This document shows, in pieces, positions 44,736-53,943 of a stretch of 64,000 nucleotides of DNA (positions within the stretch are counted from its first letter, which is position 1; the number at the start of each line of letters is the position of its first letter). This DNA comes from Cognaticolwellia beringensis (GTDB taxonomy: Bacteria > Pseudomonadota > Gammaproteobacteria > Enterobacterales > Alteromonadaceae). A program made the translations under genes and the position numbers. Under the pieces are notes generated by a model that worked only from the letters and a program-made list of their open reading frames with translations, was not told where the DNA came from and did not search any database. The DNA lies in contig NZ_CP020465.1 of assembly GCF_002076895.1 (NCBI RefSeq), positions 1,798,001 to 1,862,000 on the forward strand, read 5' to 3'.

Positions 44736-46088
44736 TTACATAGTGACAAATTCTTCCGCAGACGTTGGATGAATAGCCACTGTGTTGTCAAAGTCAGCCT
44801 TAGTTGCGCCCATTTTCATGGCAACAGCGAAGCCTTGTAATAACTCATCACTACCAAAACCAATACTATGAATGCCGACAATTTTTTCTTCTTCGCCCGC
44901 ACAAACTAATTTCATGCGCGTCGGGTCACGATAATCTTCAGTTATGGCTTGATACAGGGCAGTAAACTGCGAGTTATATACCTTAACTTGGTCAACGCCA
45001 TACTCTGCTATGGCTTCTTTTTCTGACAAACCAACCGTACCAATAACCGGATGACTAAACACCACCGTCGCTATGTTTGAATAATCTAAATGCTCGTTAG
45101 GTTTATTATTAAATAAACGTTCACATAAGCGTCGCCCTGCTGCAACAGCAACCGGCGTTAATTGTGCACGACCGGTGTTATCGCCCACCGCATAAATACC
45201 GTCAACATCGGTGTTTTGAAATTTATCCGTAGGAATAAAACCACGTTCATCGAGCTTTATACCCGTAGATTCAATATTAATATTGTCTGTTGCTGGGTCT
45301 CGCCCTATTGCCCAAATTAAGCTATCAACTGGACCGATACTTTTACCGTTATCTAAATGAATAGTTAATTGGCCGTCACTATGTTTTTCAACACGCGTCG
45401 GCACACTCATGGTATGCAACGTTGGACCGTGTTTTTCCATTTGCTCGACTAACGTATCGCTAAGCATGTCGTCAAAACCACGTAATGGTTTTTCTTTACG
45501 CACCAATAAATGTGATTCACTACCCAAGGCATGTAATACGCCCGCTAGCTCAACGGCAATATAACCGGCACCAACAACCGCTACTTTTTTAGGTTGTTCT
45601 GTTAATGCAAAAAAGCCATCTGAATCAATACCGTGCTCTGCACCTTCAATACTTGGACGACTTGGACGTCCGCCCGTGGCAATCGTAATATGATCAGCCG
45701 TGTATAAAACACCATCAACCTCTAAGGTGTTTTTATCTACAAATTTTGCAAAGCCGTTGATTACCGTAACGTCGTTACTAGCAAAGCCACGCGCATAAGC
45801 CGCATGAATGCGTTCAATATAAGCTTCTCTGTTTTCAACTAACTTTGACCAGTTAAAGCTTTGCAATGGTGCTTTAAATCCATAGTCATTCGCATAATGT
45901 AATGCATCCGCTATTTGTCCGGCATACCACATCGCTTTTTTAGGTACACAACCCACATTTACACAGGTGCCACCAATATGCTTGGCTTCAATAACCGCTG
46001 CTTTTTTTCCTAAACGTGCCGCGCGATTCGCTGAGGCAATGCCGCCACTACCAGCGCCAATTGAAATGTAGTCAAAATGTTGTGTCAT
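44736..46088 (-). CDS. gor: glutathione-disulfide reductase
   Basis: A 450-aa FAD flavoprotein that regenerates reduced glutathione using NADPH. The FAD-binding [14 protein letters not shown] is at residues 12-25, the redox-active disulfide [13 protein letters not shown] about 39-51, the NADP motif [19 protein letters not shown] about 168-186, with the Arg pair following (RKEKPLR) typical of NADPH use, and the C-terminal active-site HPTSAEEFV. It is single, between copS and the divergent prlC; glutathione protects against copper and peroxides. Confidence 0.95.
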   Translation of the reverse strand: MTQHFDYISIGAGSGGIASANRAARLGKKAAVIEAKHIGGTCVNVGCVPKKAMWYAGQIADALHYANDYGFKAPLQSFNWSKLVENREAYIERIHAAYARGFASNDVTVINGFAKFVDKNTLEVDGVLYTADHITIATGGRPSRPSIEGAEHGIDSDGFFALTEQPKKVAVVGAGYIAVELAGVLHALGSESHLLVRKEKPLRGFDDMLSDTLVEQMEKHGPTLHTMSVPTRVEKHSDGQLTIHLDNGKSIGPVDSLIWAIGRDPATDNINIESTGIKLDERGFIPTDKFQNTDVDGIYAVGDNTGRAQLTPVAVAAGRRLCERLFNNKPNEHLDYSNIATVVFSHPVIGTVGLSEKEAIAEYGVDQVKVYNSQFTALYQAITEDYRDPTRMKLVCAGEEEKIVGIHSIGFGSDELLQGFAVAMKMGATKADFDNTVAIHPTSAEEFVTM

Positions 46089-46321
46089 ATTAATATTCCT
46101 GTGTGATTATCTTCATTATATTGGACTGATAAAATTAAAATTCAAGCAATTGAGCCAACATAGATGGTTTTTGCTGAGCTATAGAAGCAAATGACATGGT
46201 TTTGAGCAGTTAAATTTCAATTTTTTACATCGATAGCCAAATAATAGTGAGCGCTAAACCTTGATTATCGAACGATTTGCCATTACATCTAGTGCATCAT
46301 TTAGTAAAACATGCGAATTTT

Positions 46322-48364
46322 ATGACCAATCCATTATTACAAAATACATCTCTACCACAATTTTCGAAAATTAAGCCTGAACATATCAAGCCAGCGGTTG
46401 AAAAAGCTATCGGTAATTGTAAAACAGTTATTGCTGAGGTGTTAGCCAACAACACACAATTTAGCTGGGAAAACTTGGTTTCGCCAATTGACGAGGTAGA
46501 TGACGTATTAGGTAAATTATGGTCGCCCATTTCGCATATGAATTCAGTGGTTAACAGTGATGAGTTACGCGATGCTTATGAGTCATGCCTGCCGTTATTA
46601 TCAGAATACGGTACATTTGTAGGGCAACATGCGGGCTTATTCGCAGCCTATCAACAATTAAGCGAAAGTGATGAATTTAAAACGCTAAACGAAGCACAAC
46701 AAAAAGTCATTACTAACGCATTACGCGATTTTAAATTATCAGGCATAGCCCTGAACGATAACGATAAAAAACGCTACGGCGAAATTGCGACACGTTTATC
46801 TGAGCTTAGCTCTACTTTTGGCAATAACATCCTCGATGCTACACATGCCTTTAGTGTAAATATTACTGATGAAAAAGAGCTAACTGGCTTACCCGAAAGC
46901 GCCAAAGAAGCGGCGAAAGCCTTGGCTAAGTCACAAGAAAAGTCGGGCTGGTTATTCACCTTAGACATTCCAAGTTATTTACCGGTAATGACCTACTGTG
47001 ACAACTCCGCTTTACGCGAAAAAATGTACCGCGCTTATGTTACTCGCGCTTCAGAAATAGGGCCAAACGGCGGCGAATATGACAACAGTCCAATTATGGC
47101 TGAACTATTATCGTTACGTCACGAGCTTGCCAACTTACTTGGTTTTGATAGCTTTGCGGAAAAATCACTCGCCACGAAAATGGCCAATAACATTGATGAG
47201 GTGGTAGGTTTTCTAGAAAATCTAGCAGTAAAATCAAAAGCACAAGGCGAACAAGACCTAGCTGAAGTTACCGCCTTCGCTGCGGATAAATATCAACAAA
47301 GTAACTTACAAGCTTGGGACTTACCTTATTACGGCGAGAAACTAAAACAAGAGCGTTATGCTATTTCTGACGAAGAGTTGCGTCCTTACTTCCCTGAAAG
47401 CAAAGTGGTAGCAGGCTTATTTGAAGTGGTGCATCGTTTATTTGGTTTAAACATTAGCGAGCGCCAAGGTATTGATACTTGGCATAAAGACGTTAAGTTT
47501 TTTGATGTTTTTGATAAAAACCAACAATTGCGCGGCAGTTTCTATTTTGATTTATACGCACGCCCACACAAACGTGGCGGCGCATGGATGGACGATTGTG
47601 TCGGCCGTCGTGCATTAGCCAATGGCGATATTCAATATCCAGTAGCTTACCTTACTTGTAACTTTAATGGCCCTGTTGGCGACAAGCCAGCGCTATTCAC
47701 CCATGACGAAGTGGTAACGCTTTTCCACGAATTTGGTCACGGTATTCACCACATGCTGACACAGATTAACGCTGCAGGTGTTTCTGGTATTAACGGCGTT
47801 CCTTGGGATGCGGTTGAACTGCCTAGCCAATTTTTAGAAAACTGGTGTTGGCAGCCAGAGGCATTAGCCTTTATTTCTGGCCATTACCTAACGAATGAAC
47901 CTTTACCACAAGACATGCTTGATAAAATGTTAGCGGCAAAGAACTTCCAATCGGCGATGCAGATGATCCGTCAACTAGAATTTAGCTTATTCGACTTTAA
48001 AATGCATGCCCAGTACTCTCCCGAAAAAGGTGATGAAATTCAACAAGTGCTTAACCAAGTACGTGACGACTACGCGGTAATTAAAGCGCCTGAGTTCAAT
48101 CGATTTCAGCACAGTTTTGGTCACATTTTTGGTGGTGGCTATGCCGCTGGTTATTACAGCTATAAATGGGCTGAAGTGTTATCGGCAGATGCATTTTCAC
48201 GTTTTGAAGAAGAAGGTATTTTCAACCAAGGTGTTGGCCATGACTTTTTAACCCATGTTCTCGAAATGGGTGGTTCAAAAGAACCAAGCGTTTTATTTAA
48301 AGCGTTCCGTGGCCGAGAGCCAGAAATAGACGCATTATTACGTCACTGCGGTATTACGGGCTAA
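46322..48364 (+). CDS. prlC: oligopeptidase A (M3 family)
   Basis: A cytosolic M3 metallopeptidase, 680 aa, the same length as the enteric enzyme when started at ATG 46322 (MTNPLLQN); a longer frame from a TTG adds 15 unrelated residues. The zinc motif is in LFHEFGHGIHHML (about residue 470), with the second Glu in PSQFLENWCW about 28 residues on. It degrades signal peptides and small peptides. The next genes follow after five bases and then with an 11-base overlap, so prlC, the glycosylase and rsmJ probably form an operon; prlC next to rsmJ is also seen in enterics. Confidence 0.95.
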   Translation: MTNPLLQNTSLPQFSKIKPEHIKPAVEKAIGNCKTVIAEVLANNTQFSWENLVSPIDEVDDVLGKLWSPISHMNSVVNSDELRDAYESCLPLLSEYGTFVGQHAGLFAAYQQLSESDEFKTLNEAQQKVITNALRDFKLSGIALNDNDKKRYGEIATRLSELSSTFGNNILDATHAFSVNITDEKELTGLPESAKEAAKALAKSQEKSGWLFTLDIPSYLPVMTYCDNSALREKMYRAYVTRASEIGPNGGEYDNSPIMAELLSLRHELANLLGFDSFAEKSLATKMANNIDEVVGFLENLAVKSKAQGEQDLAEVTAFAADKYQQSNLQAWDLPYYGEKLKQERYAISDEELRPYFPESKVVAGLFEVVHRLFGLNISERQGIDTWHKDVKFFDVFDKNQQLRGSFYFDLYARPHKRGGAWMDDCVGRRALANGDIQYPVAYLTCNFNGPVGDKPALFTHDEVVTLFHEFGHGIHHMLTQINAAGVSGINGVPWDAVELPSQFLENWCWQPEALAFISGHYLTNEPLPQDMLDKMLAAKNFQSAMQMIRQLEFSLFDFKMHAQYSPEKGDEIQQVLNQVRDDYAVIKAPEFNRFQHSFGHIFGGGYAAGYYSYKWAEVLSADAFSRFEEEGIFNQGVGHDFLTHVLEMGGSKEPSVLFKAFRGREPEIDALLRHCGITG

Positions 48365-48369
48365 TAACA

Positions 48370-49083
48370 ATGGCATTAGAAACACTTGACGATATATATC
48401 AACGTGCCGCCGCCCGAAAAGGTGGCGTACATAAGCTCAATATATTATTGGGTTCAGGTAGCCAAGACCATTTATTAAAAAACATAACTGACGATCGGTT
48501 TTTATCGGAGTTCAGTAAAAAGGTTTTTCAATCCGGTTTTGTTTGGCGGGTGGTTGAAAACAAGTGGTTAAACTTTGAAGAAAGCTTTTTTAATTTCAAT
48601 ATTGAAAAAGTGTTGATGATGCCAGAAGAAATGATGGAGCGAAAAGCCAGCGACCCTAAAATCATTCGTAACTTTAATAAAGTTAAAACCATTAAAGCGA
48701 ACGCCGAAATGATTTTTGAAGAGCAGCAACAAGGTCATAGCTTTGCTGAATTTATTGCCAACTGGCCGAGTGACGATATTATCGGCTTATGGGCATATTT
48801 GAAAAAACATGGCCAACGCCTTGGCGGCAACACAGGGCCTTATGCTTTGCGTGCATTAGGTAAAGACACTTTTTTACTTAGCCGAGATGTAGAAGCCTAT
48901 TTTCGAGCACATGACATTATTACTGGCGGTATTCAAACAAAATCGAGCTTAAACGCTATTCAAGCAAGCTTTAATAGCTGGCAACAACAAGGCGACTTAT
49001 CCTTAGGTCAACTGAGTCGCTTAATTGCCTATGCGACTGGCGATAATCATATTCATCTAGAAGAAATCGCTGATGCTGAATAA
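48370..49083 (+). CDS. DNA-3-methyladenine glycosylase I-like protein
   Basis: A 237-aa homologue of Tag, which excises 3-methyladenine from DNA. Conserved pieces are [24 protein letters not shown] (about 55-78, corresponding to QAGLSW...), [23 protein letters not shown] (about 98-120), [21 protein letters not shown] and [14 protein letters not shown]. The Tag zinc ligands, an N-terminal Cys and His plus a C-terminal His-Cys pair, are not visible, so this may be a zinc-free branch and its specificity is less certain. It starts five bases after the prlC stop and overlaps rsmJ by 11 bases. Confidence 0.8.
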   Translation: MALETLDDIYQRAAARKGGVHKLNILLGSGSQDHLLKNITDDRFLSEFSKKVFQSGFVWRVVENKWLNFEESFFNFNIEKVLMMPEEMMERKASDPKIIRNFNKVKTIKANAEMIFEEQQQGHSFAEFIANWPSDDIIGLWAYLKKHGQRLGGNTGPYALRALGKDTFLLSRDVEAYFRAHDIITGGIQTKSSLNAIQASFNSWQQQGDLSLGQLSRLIAYATGDNHIHLEEIADAE

Positions 49084-49864
49084 AATTGCCGTCGCTTATG
49101 TTGATGCTGTCGACGTCGACAAAGCGAAAAAAGTTGCCAAAAAATGGCAGTTGGATTATATCGGTGATATCGCTGCAATAAAAAACTATCCAAAGTTACT
49201 GTTTGCTTTACAAGTTAACTTGCAGCGCCTAGAACTAAGTAAGCTTGATGAACCAAAGCTTGGCGCTATTTGTGTTGATTTTGTTGATGGTGCCACAGCA
49301 CATCGTCGTAAATTTGGTGGTGGTCGCGGTCAAGACATCGCTAAAGCCGTTGGTTTAAAACATGGCTTTACTCCCCATGTGCTTGATGCTACCGCTGGCT
49401 TAGGTCGAGATGCGTTTGTATTAGCTACCTTAGGTTGCAACGTTACCATGATGGAGCGTATGCCAATTGTTGCGGCCTTACTTGAAGACGGCTTAGAACG
49501 CGCGAAACTAAGCACCGAAATTAATGATATTACCGATCGCATGAACTTAATTAACTCGTCATCGATTGAAAATATGAACTTAGCTCAGCAGCCAGATGTA
49601 ATCTATCTTGACCCTATGTATCCACATAGAGAAAAGTCTGCGGCCGTTAAAAAAGAAATGCGCGTATTTCAGTCATTGGTGGGTGAAGACCTTGATGCTG
49701 ACAACTTGCTAGCACCAGCCATTGCCTTAGCAAAATATCGCGTGGTGGTTAAGCGCCCAAGCTATGCGCCGCCACTTGCAGGTAAAACGCCATCAACTAG
49801 CATTAATATGAAAAAAAATCGCTTTGATGTTTATGTAAATCAAGCGATTCCGAAGAATAACTGA
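49073..49864 (+). CDS. rsmJ: 16S rRNA (guanine1516-N2)-methyltransferase
   Basis: RsmJ (formerly YhiQ), 263 aa, a class I SAM methyltransferase for G1516 of 16S rRNA. Motif I is [17 protein letters not shown] (about 104-120), an acidic residue follows in TMMERMP, and the catalytic [18 protein letters not shown] (about 178-195) is the RsmJ-type DPPY variant. The family N-terminal half ([26 protein letters not shown]) is clear. It overlaps the glycosylase gene by 11 bases and is two genes from prlC, as in enteric genomes with prlC-rsmJ. Confidence 0.93.
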   Translation: MLNKIAVAYVDAVDVDKAKKVAKKWQLDYIGDIAAIKNYPKLLFALQVNLQRLELSKLDEPKLGAICVDFVDGATAHRRKFGGGRGQDIAKAVGLKHGFTPHVLDATAGLGRDAFVLATLGCNVTMMERMPIVAALLEDGLERAKLSTEINDITDRMNLINSSSIENMNLAQQPDVIYLDPMYPHREKSAAVKKEMRVFQSLVGEDLDADNLLAPAIALAKYRVVVKRPSYAPPLAGKTPSTSINMKKNRFDVYVNQAIPKNN

Positions 49865-50057
49865 TCACGTTATGCCAATAATTTCAGGGCAAAATTTGCT
49901 AAAAAATTAAAGACTTTATTCAGCATTAACGTGCGCTAAGACTAAGTTTATTCTAGACTAATAATCAGCGTTATTTAGCTGGTGTATACATGATAAGCAT
50001 TACTCGAAAGCTGGTAAATACCGGCATCCCATTAACTACAATGACAATGGAAATATT

Positions 50058-50531
50058 ATGATCTCATTAAATGCAAATATGCCTGATGGGCAACTACAAG
50101 AATTAAAAGATGGTGATATGGTCACCCACAAAACGTCTGAATTGTTCGCTAACAAAAAAGTCGTTATGTTCGCTGTACCAGGAGCGTTTACACCAACGTG
50201 TTCGGAAACACATTTACCGGGTTACGTTGTCTTAGCTGATGAGTTAAAAGCCAAAGGCGTTGATGCTATTGTTTGTGTCGCGGTTAATGATGCCTTCGTT
50301 ATGTCATCTTGGGGTAAAGCTCAAAATGCTGAAAATATAATGATGCTTGCTGATGGCGATGGTAGCTACACCAAAGCACTGGGTCTTGAAATGGACACGG
50401 CGGCTTTCGGCGGTTTGCGCTCGCAACGCTATGCCATGGTTATTGATAACGGCGTGGTCACAACATTAAATGTTGAGCAGCCGCAAAAATTTGAAGTTAG
50501 TAATGCAGAATCTATTCTCAAAGCGCTTTAA
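50058..50531 (+). CDS. Prx5-type peroxiredoxin
   Basis: A 157-aa peroxiredoxin of the Prx5 (AhpE-like redoxin) group. The peroxidatic Cys is in FAVPGAFTPTCSETHLPGY (about residue 49), and there is Arg in SQRYAMVIDNGVV. A second, resolving Cys is present in IVCVAVNDAF. It reduces H2O2 and organic peroxides using glutathione/glutaredoxin or thioredoxin. GGA lies ten bases before ATG 50058. A strong terminator follows after 26 bases, so it is a single-gene unit. Confidence 0.93.
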   Translation: MISLNANMPDGQLQELKDGDMVTHKTSELFANKKVVMFAVPGAFTPTCSETHLPGYVVLADELKAKGVDAIVCVAVNDAFVMSSWGKAQNAENIMMLADGDGSYTKALGLEMDTAAFGGLRSQRYAMVIDNGVVTTLNVEQPQKFEVSNAESILKAL

Positions 50532-50557
50532 ATCAAAGTAGTTAGTTACCATATATG

Positions 50558-50590
50558 AAAGAAGGGAGCCGATGGCTCCCTTCTTTATTT
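50558..50590 (+). terminator. terminator of the peroxiredoxin gene
   Basis: A perfect stem GAAGGGAGCC / GGCTCCCTTC with a three-base loop, extended by AAA/TTT to 13 bp, then TTTATTTT. It starts 26 bases after the stop. Confidence 0.93.
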
Positions 50591-50613
50591 TGCCCATTTT
50601 AAAGGAGCAGTTA

Positions 50614-50635
50614 ATTAATCAACTTGGTATAAGCT
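50614..50635. repeat. dispersed palindromic repeat, copy B (partial)
   Basis: A 22-base exact match (ATTAATCAACTTGGTATAAG and two more bases) to 34614-34635. The left half of the palindrome is lost here. It abuts and overlaps the TAG stop codon of the leftward DUF4397 lipoprotein gene. Confidence 0.7.
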
Positions 50636-52154
50636 ACTCGTCTTCAGTTTGCTTAATCATTTCAATGCGGTAGCCTGTTGGCGAATCGTCATCAGCTTCA
50701 ACAATTAAAAATAGCTCATCTGAGTCTTCATCAAGCGTCAATTGAAAGCTTGATAAAATAACCTCACTGCTATCAACCTCGGCAATGGCAAACACTTGAT
50801 AAGTATTATTTTGTAAGTAAATTGACTCAGGCTGAGTATAAACGGCACTGCGGCTATACAAGGCAGTTTCGATAGTTTCATCACTACGAACAAAATAGAA
50901 TTTCACAAAATTAAAGTCTTCGCTATCAACTAAATCTATCATGGTAATTTGATGATCGTAGATACTTTCGCGGGTACTGTTTGCAACGACAAGTGACTTA
51001 ATGGTTATTTCAATTTCATCAACAATACCGTCATTGTTCTCATCTACGTTACCATCGCCATCTAAATCTACATCTTCTTCATTTAAATAGAAGAATACCG
51101 TTTTATTGGTGTTTTCAGCCAAACTGAGTAAATGATTACTTAACAGTCGCTCTGTGCTACCTGGTATTAATAGATCTAAACTATAATCGCCTTTATTCTG
51201 AATTTTAGTCTCGCTGAAGCTACCAATTTCAAGTGCTGAAATTTCTGCTTCATCATCAACACCATTAATATATATATCTAACGTACCAGTGTAATTAGGG
51301 ATCAGTGCGTGTTCTCTAATAGCGTTATAGGCTCTAAACTGTGCTTCAGAGTCTGTGTCTAAATACTCGGTAATTGACGAGTTAGACATTCTATCCATAG
51401 CATACGGCGACGTACCTGAACCGGTATTTTCACGCACTATCATCACATATTGTGCAGGGTATGCGTAATCGATGTCGTCAGAGGTAAATAATACCTCTTG
51501 CGTGCCTGACTTGGTGATATAGAAAATATATTCGTCTTGGTCAAACTTTTGATTTTCTGAAAGCTGTCTGTAGTTAAATTGACCGACTAATGTAGCCTCA
51601 TTAAAGGTTTCATCTGACTCTGACATGTAAAAATCAACGCCAGCTGAATCAGGGTGTAAATTCAACACACGTAAATTGAATAAATCATTATCTTCGTCTT
51701 CATCATCGTCAAGCACATCAATGCTATAGGTATCAACTTGAGGCGCTGTAATATCATCAGTTAGCACTAATAGTTGAATGGTATCTTTAGTAACTTTAAT
51801 TTGCCCTTCTGCAATTACCTCAAGATCATCACGGTCGCTACTGTCTTCATCTTGCCAACCCATTTCGTAAAAGTAACTGTCTGTGTCAATTTCAAATACG
51901 CTTAAAGCTTCAGTATATGCAACGCCATTAAAGGTTACTTCAAAATTATCTGCATCATCGTCATCGTCTGATGCAAGATCTTGATCAAGCGTGAGAATAA
52001 TATCAGGAGCATTTTTCGAGCTGTTATAAAATTTAACATAACCGACATTTGAACTGTCACTACTACCGCCACAAGCAGCAAGGGCTAACGCTAATGAAAT
52101 TATCAGTACCTTTGAAGGTGAAATAGTTGAAAAGAGGTTGGATTTAAAGCACAT
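50634..52154 (-). CDS. DUF4397-type lipoprotein with acidic calcium-binding-like loops
   Basis: A 506-aa lipoprotein. ATG 52154 gives a signal with lipobox ALAAC (Cys about 28) followed by GGSSDSS, a common surface-lipoprotein start; the longer frame begins at TTG. Several DUF4397-like beta domains follow, the clearest being FNLRVLNLHPDSAGVDFYM (about 164-182), the typical NLSPDAPxVDVY pattern. Around 365-380 is DLDGDGNVDENNDGIVDE, two overlapping EF-hand/dockerin-like loops, and acidic runs (SDDDDDAD, DDDEDEDND) flank other domains. Function unknown, possibly surface or adhesive. The 3' end coincides with a dispersed repeat, so its last codons may have been altered. Confidence 0.8.
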   Translation of the reverse strand: MCFKSNLFSTISPSKVLIISLALALAACGGSSDSSNVGYVKFYNSSKNAPDIILTLDQDLASDDDDDADNFEVTFNGVAYTEALSVFEIDTDSYFYEMGWQDEDSSDRDDLEVIAEGQIKVTKDTIQLLVLTDDITAPQVDTYSIDVLDDDEDEDNDLFNLRVLNLHPDSAGVDFYMSESDETFNEATLVGQFNYRQLSENQKFDQDEYIFYITKSGTQEVLFTSDDIDYAYPAQYVMIVRENTGSGTSPYAMDRMSNSSITEYLDTDSEAQFRAYNAIREHALIPNYTGTLDIYINGVDDEAEISALEIGSFSETKIQNKGDYSLDLLIPGSTERLLSNHLLSLAENTNKTVFFYLNEEDVDLDGDGNVDENNDGIVDEIEITIKSLVVANSTRESIYDHQITMIDLVDSEDFNFVKFYFVRSDETIETALYSRSAVYTQPESIYLQNNTYQVFAIAEVDSSEVILSSFQLTLDEDSDELFLIVEADDDSPTGYRIEMIKQTEDE

Positions 52155-52444
52155 ATATTTTTCCAATAAAGTTAATTGCCACTACTGCGCAGAGATCTAC
52201 TGCCAGTTAATTAATGCTTACAGCTGAAATTAGCTGACAAAGCACTTTGTAGAGCGGCATTCTAGGGTTAAGTTCAGCGATTCAAAGCATCTTTGCACTT
52301 CTTTACTTAACCCTACCTTTCCTTACATAACTCCCGATTTATAAGCCTTTTAGGTCAAAATATTATCGCTTACTTTAACTTATCGCCCTACTTTGCGAAC
52401 TCAAGTATAATGCCGTCATTAAATGCATAAACTAGGTTATTTCT

Positions 52445-53629
52445 TTGATATTTTCAGATGTAGTTATTATTGGTGCCGGCGCAGCAGGTTTAATGGCAGC
52501 AGCAACTGCGGGCTATCGTGGTCGTAGTGTTACCGTTGTTGATATGGGTAAAAAGCCCGGCCGAAAAATATTAATTTCTGGCGGTGGTCGTTGTAATTTC
52601 ACTAATGAAAACGCCAGCCCCGAAAACTACTTATGCCAAAACCCTCATTTTGCTAAATCAGCCCTGAGCCGTTATAGCGCGCAAGATTTTATCGAGCTAG
52701 TAGACCGCCATGGTCTTAATTATCATCATAAAACCTTAGGGCAATTATTTTGTGATAACAGCGCACAAGACATTGTTGATATTTTGATGACCGAATGTGA
52801 ATGGGCCGGTGTTGATATAGCAATGCGCAGCGAAGTCATATCAGTAAACAAAAATGATACCGGTTATGAAGTGGTTACCGCAGGTGAAAGTTATCAATGT
52901 GAGTCATTAATTATAGCGTCTGGTGGTTTAACCATGCCGAAATTAGGTGCAAGCCCGATCGGCTATAAAGTTGCCGAACAATTTGGCTTGAAGGTTTTAC
53001 CGACAATGGCGGCATTAGTGCCATTTACTTTACATGATCACGATAAACAAAAGTTTGATGGCTTATCTGGCATCAGCATTGCCACTGAAGTAACCAGCGA
53101 AGACGGTACTACATTTAAAGAAAACATATTATTTACTCACCGTGGTTTATCTGGCCCCGCGATATTGCAAATTTCATCATTCTGGCGCTCAGGACAAGCG
53201 GTAACTATCAACTTACTGCCAGAAACATCCATCGATGCATTAATCAGCGAATGGCGTGAAACCAGCGGACAAAAATCATTAAAAAACATGTTAGCCACAG
53301 TTTTACCGAAACGCTTTATTGAAGCGTTGATAAAACAAAAAGATATTTCAGATAAAGCTATTAACCAAATAAGTAACGACGAAATTACCTACTTAGGCCA
53401 GTACCTACATCAATGGCAAATAAAACCCAATGGCACCGAGGGGTATAGAACCGCCGAAGTGACCTTAGGCGGCGTCGACACCGACGAAATTTCATCAAAA
53501 ACCTTTGAAGCTAAAAAAGCCAAAGGCTTATATTTTATTGGCGAAGCTATTGATGTAACCGGTTGGTTAGGCGGCTATAATTTCCAGTTTGCTTGGAGTA
53601 GTGGTGTGGCTTGTGGGCAAGCGGTTTAG
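52445..53629 (+). CDS. YhiN-type NAD(P)/FAD-dependent oxidoreductase
   Basis: A 394-aa flavoprotein of the HI0933/YhiN family. The FAD-binding VVIIGAGAAGLMAA is at residues 6-19, followed by the family signature KPGRKILISGGGRCNFTN (about 37-54) and the C-terminal GEAIDVTGWLGGYNFQFAWSSG (about 367-388). The physiological substrate is not known. No ATG precedes the FAD motif in frame; TTG 52445 is the best start, with AGG nine bases upstream. Single gene, rightward, with a hairpin about 115 bases downstream. Confidence 0.92.
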   Translation: MIFSDVVIIGAGAAGLMAAATAGYRGRSVTVVDMGKKPGRKILISGGGRCNFTNENASPENYLCQNPHFAKSALSRYSAQDFIELVDRHGLNYHHKTLGQLFCDNSAQDIVDILMTECEWAGVDIAMRSEVISVNKNDTGYEVVTAGESYQCESLIIASGGLTMPKLGASPIGYKVAEQFGLKVLPTMAALVPFTLHDHDKQKFDGLSGISIATEVTSEDGTTFKENILFTHRGLSGPAILQISSFWRSGQAVTINLLPETSIDALISEWRETSGQKSLKNMLATVLPKRFIEALIKQKDISDKAINQISNDEITYLGQYLHQWQIKPNGTEGYRTAEVTLGGVDTDEISSKTFEAKKAKGLYFIGEAIDVTGWLGGYNFQFAWSSGVACGQAV

Positions 53630-53744
53630 TGTGTTTTACGATTACAAATGCAGTCATTTTTAATCAACTGAAGCCAAGCTACATCAAATAAGAACAAACA
53701 TATTAATGTTAAGTAAGTTTTCGAGCACGTAAAAATACAATTAA

Positions 53745-53778
53745 AACCAGACAAGTTAATTTTCAATTGTGTCTGGTT
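53745..53778 (+). terminator. hairpin after the YhiN-like gene
   Basis: A perfect nine-base stem AACCAGACA / TGTCTGGTT with a 16-base AT-rich loop, in the 314-base gap between two convergent genes. T-tail is short. Confidence 0.5.
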
Positions 53779-53844
53779 CAATCCAACCTTTATAAAGTTT
53801 CAAAAGCTTAGCTTAAATATTCGCTAAATTAATAAGTTCCAAGC

Positions 53845-53890
53845 TTAAATTCACTGAACTAATTTCATGCCCTAAGTTCAGTGAATTTAA
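53845..53890 (-). terminator. 16-bp hairpin after the MscS-family channel gene
   Basis: A perfect 16-base inverted repeat (arms 53845-53860 and 53875-53890; TTAAATTCACTGAACT and its complement) with a 14-base loop, 53 bases past the stop. The tail on the minus strand is not a T run, so it may be a stabiliser or operator rather than a terminator. Confidence 0.45.
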
Positions 53891-53943
53891 CAATATTTAA
53901 AGCTAACTATGCGTTAACTTACAGTAAATCAATAATTAAGCAC

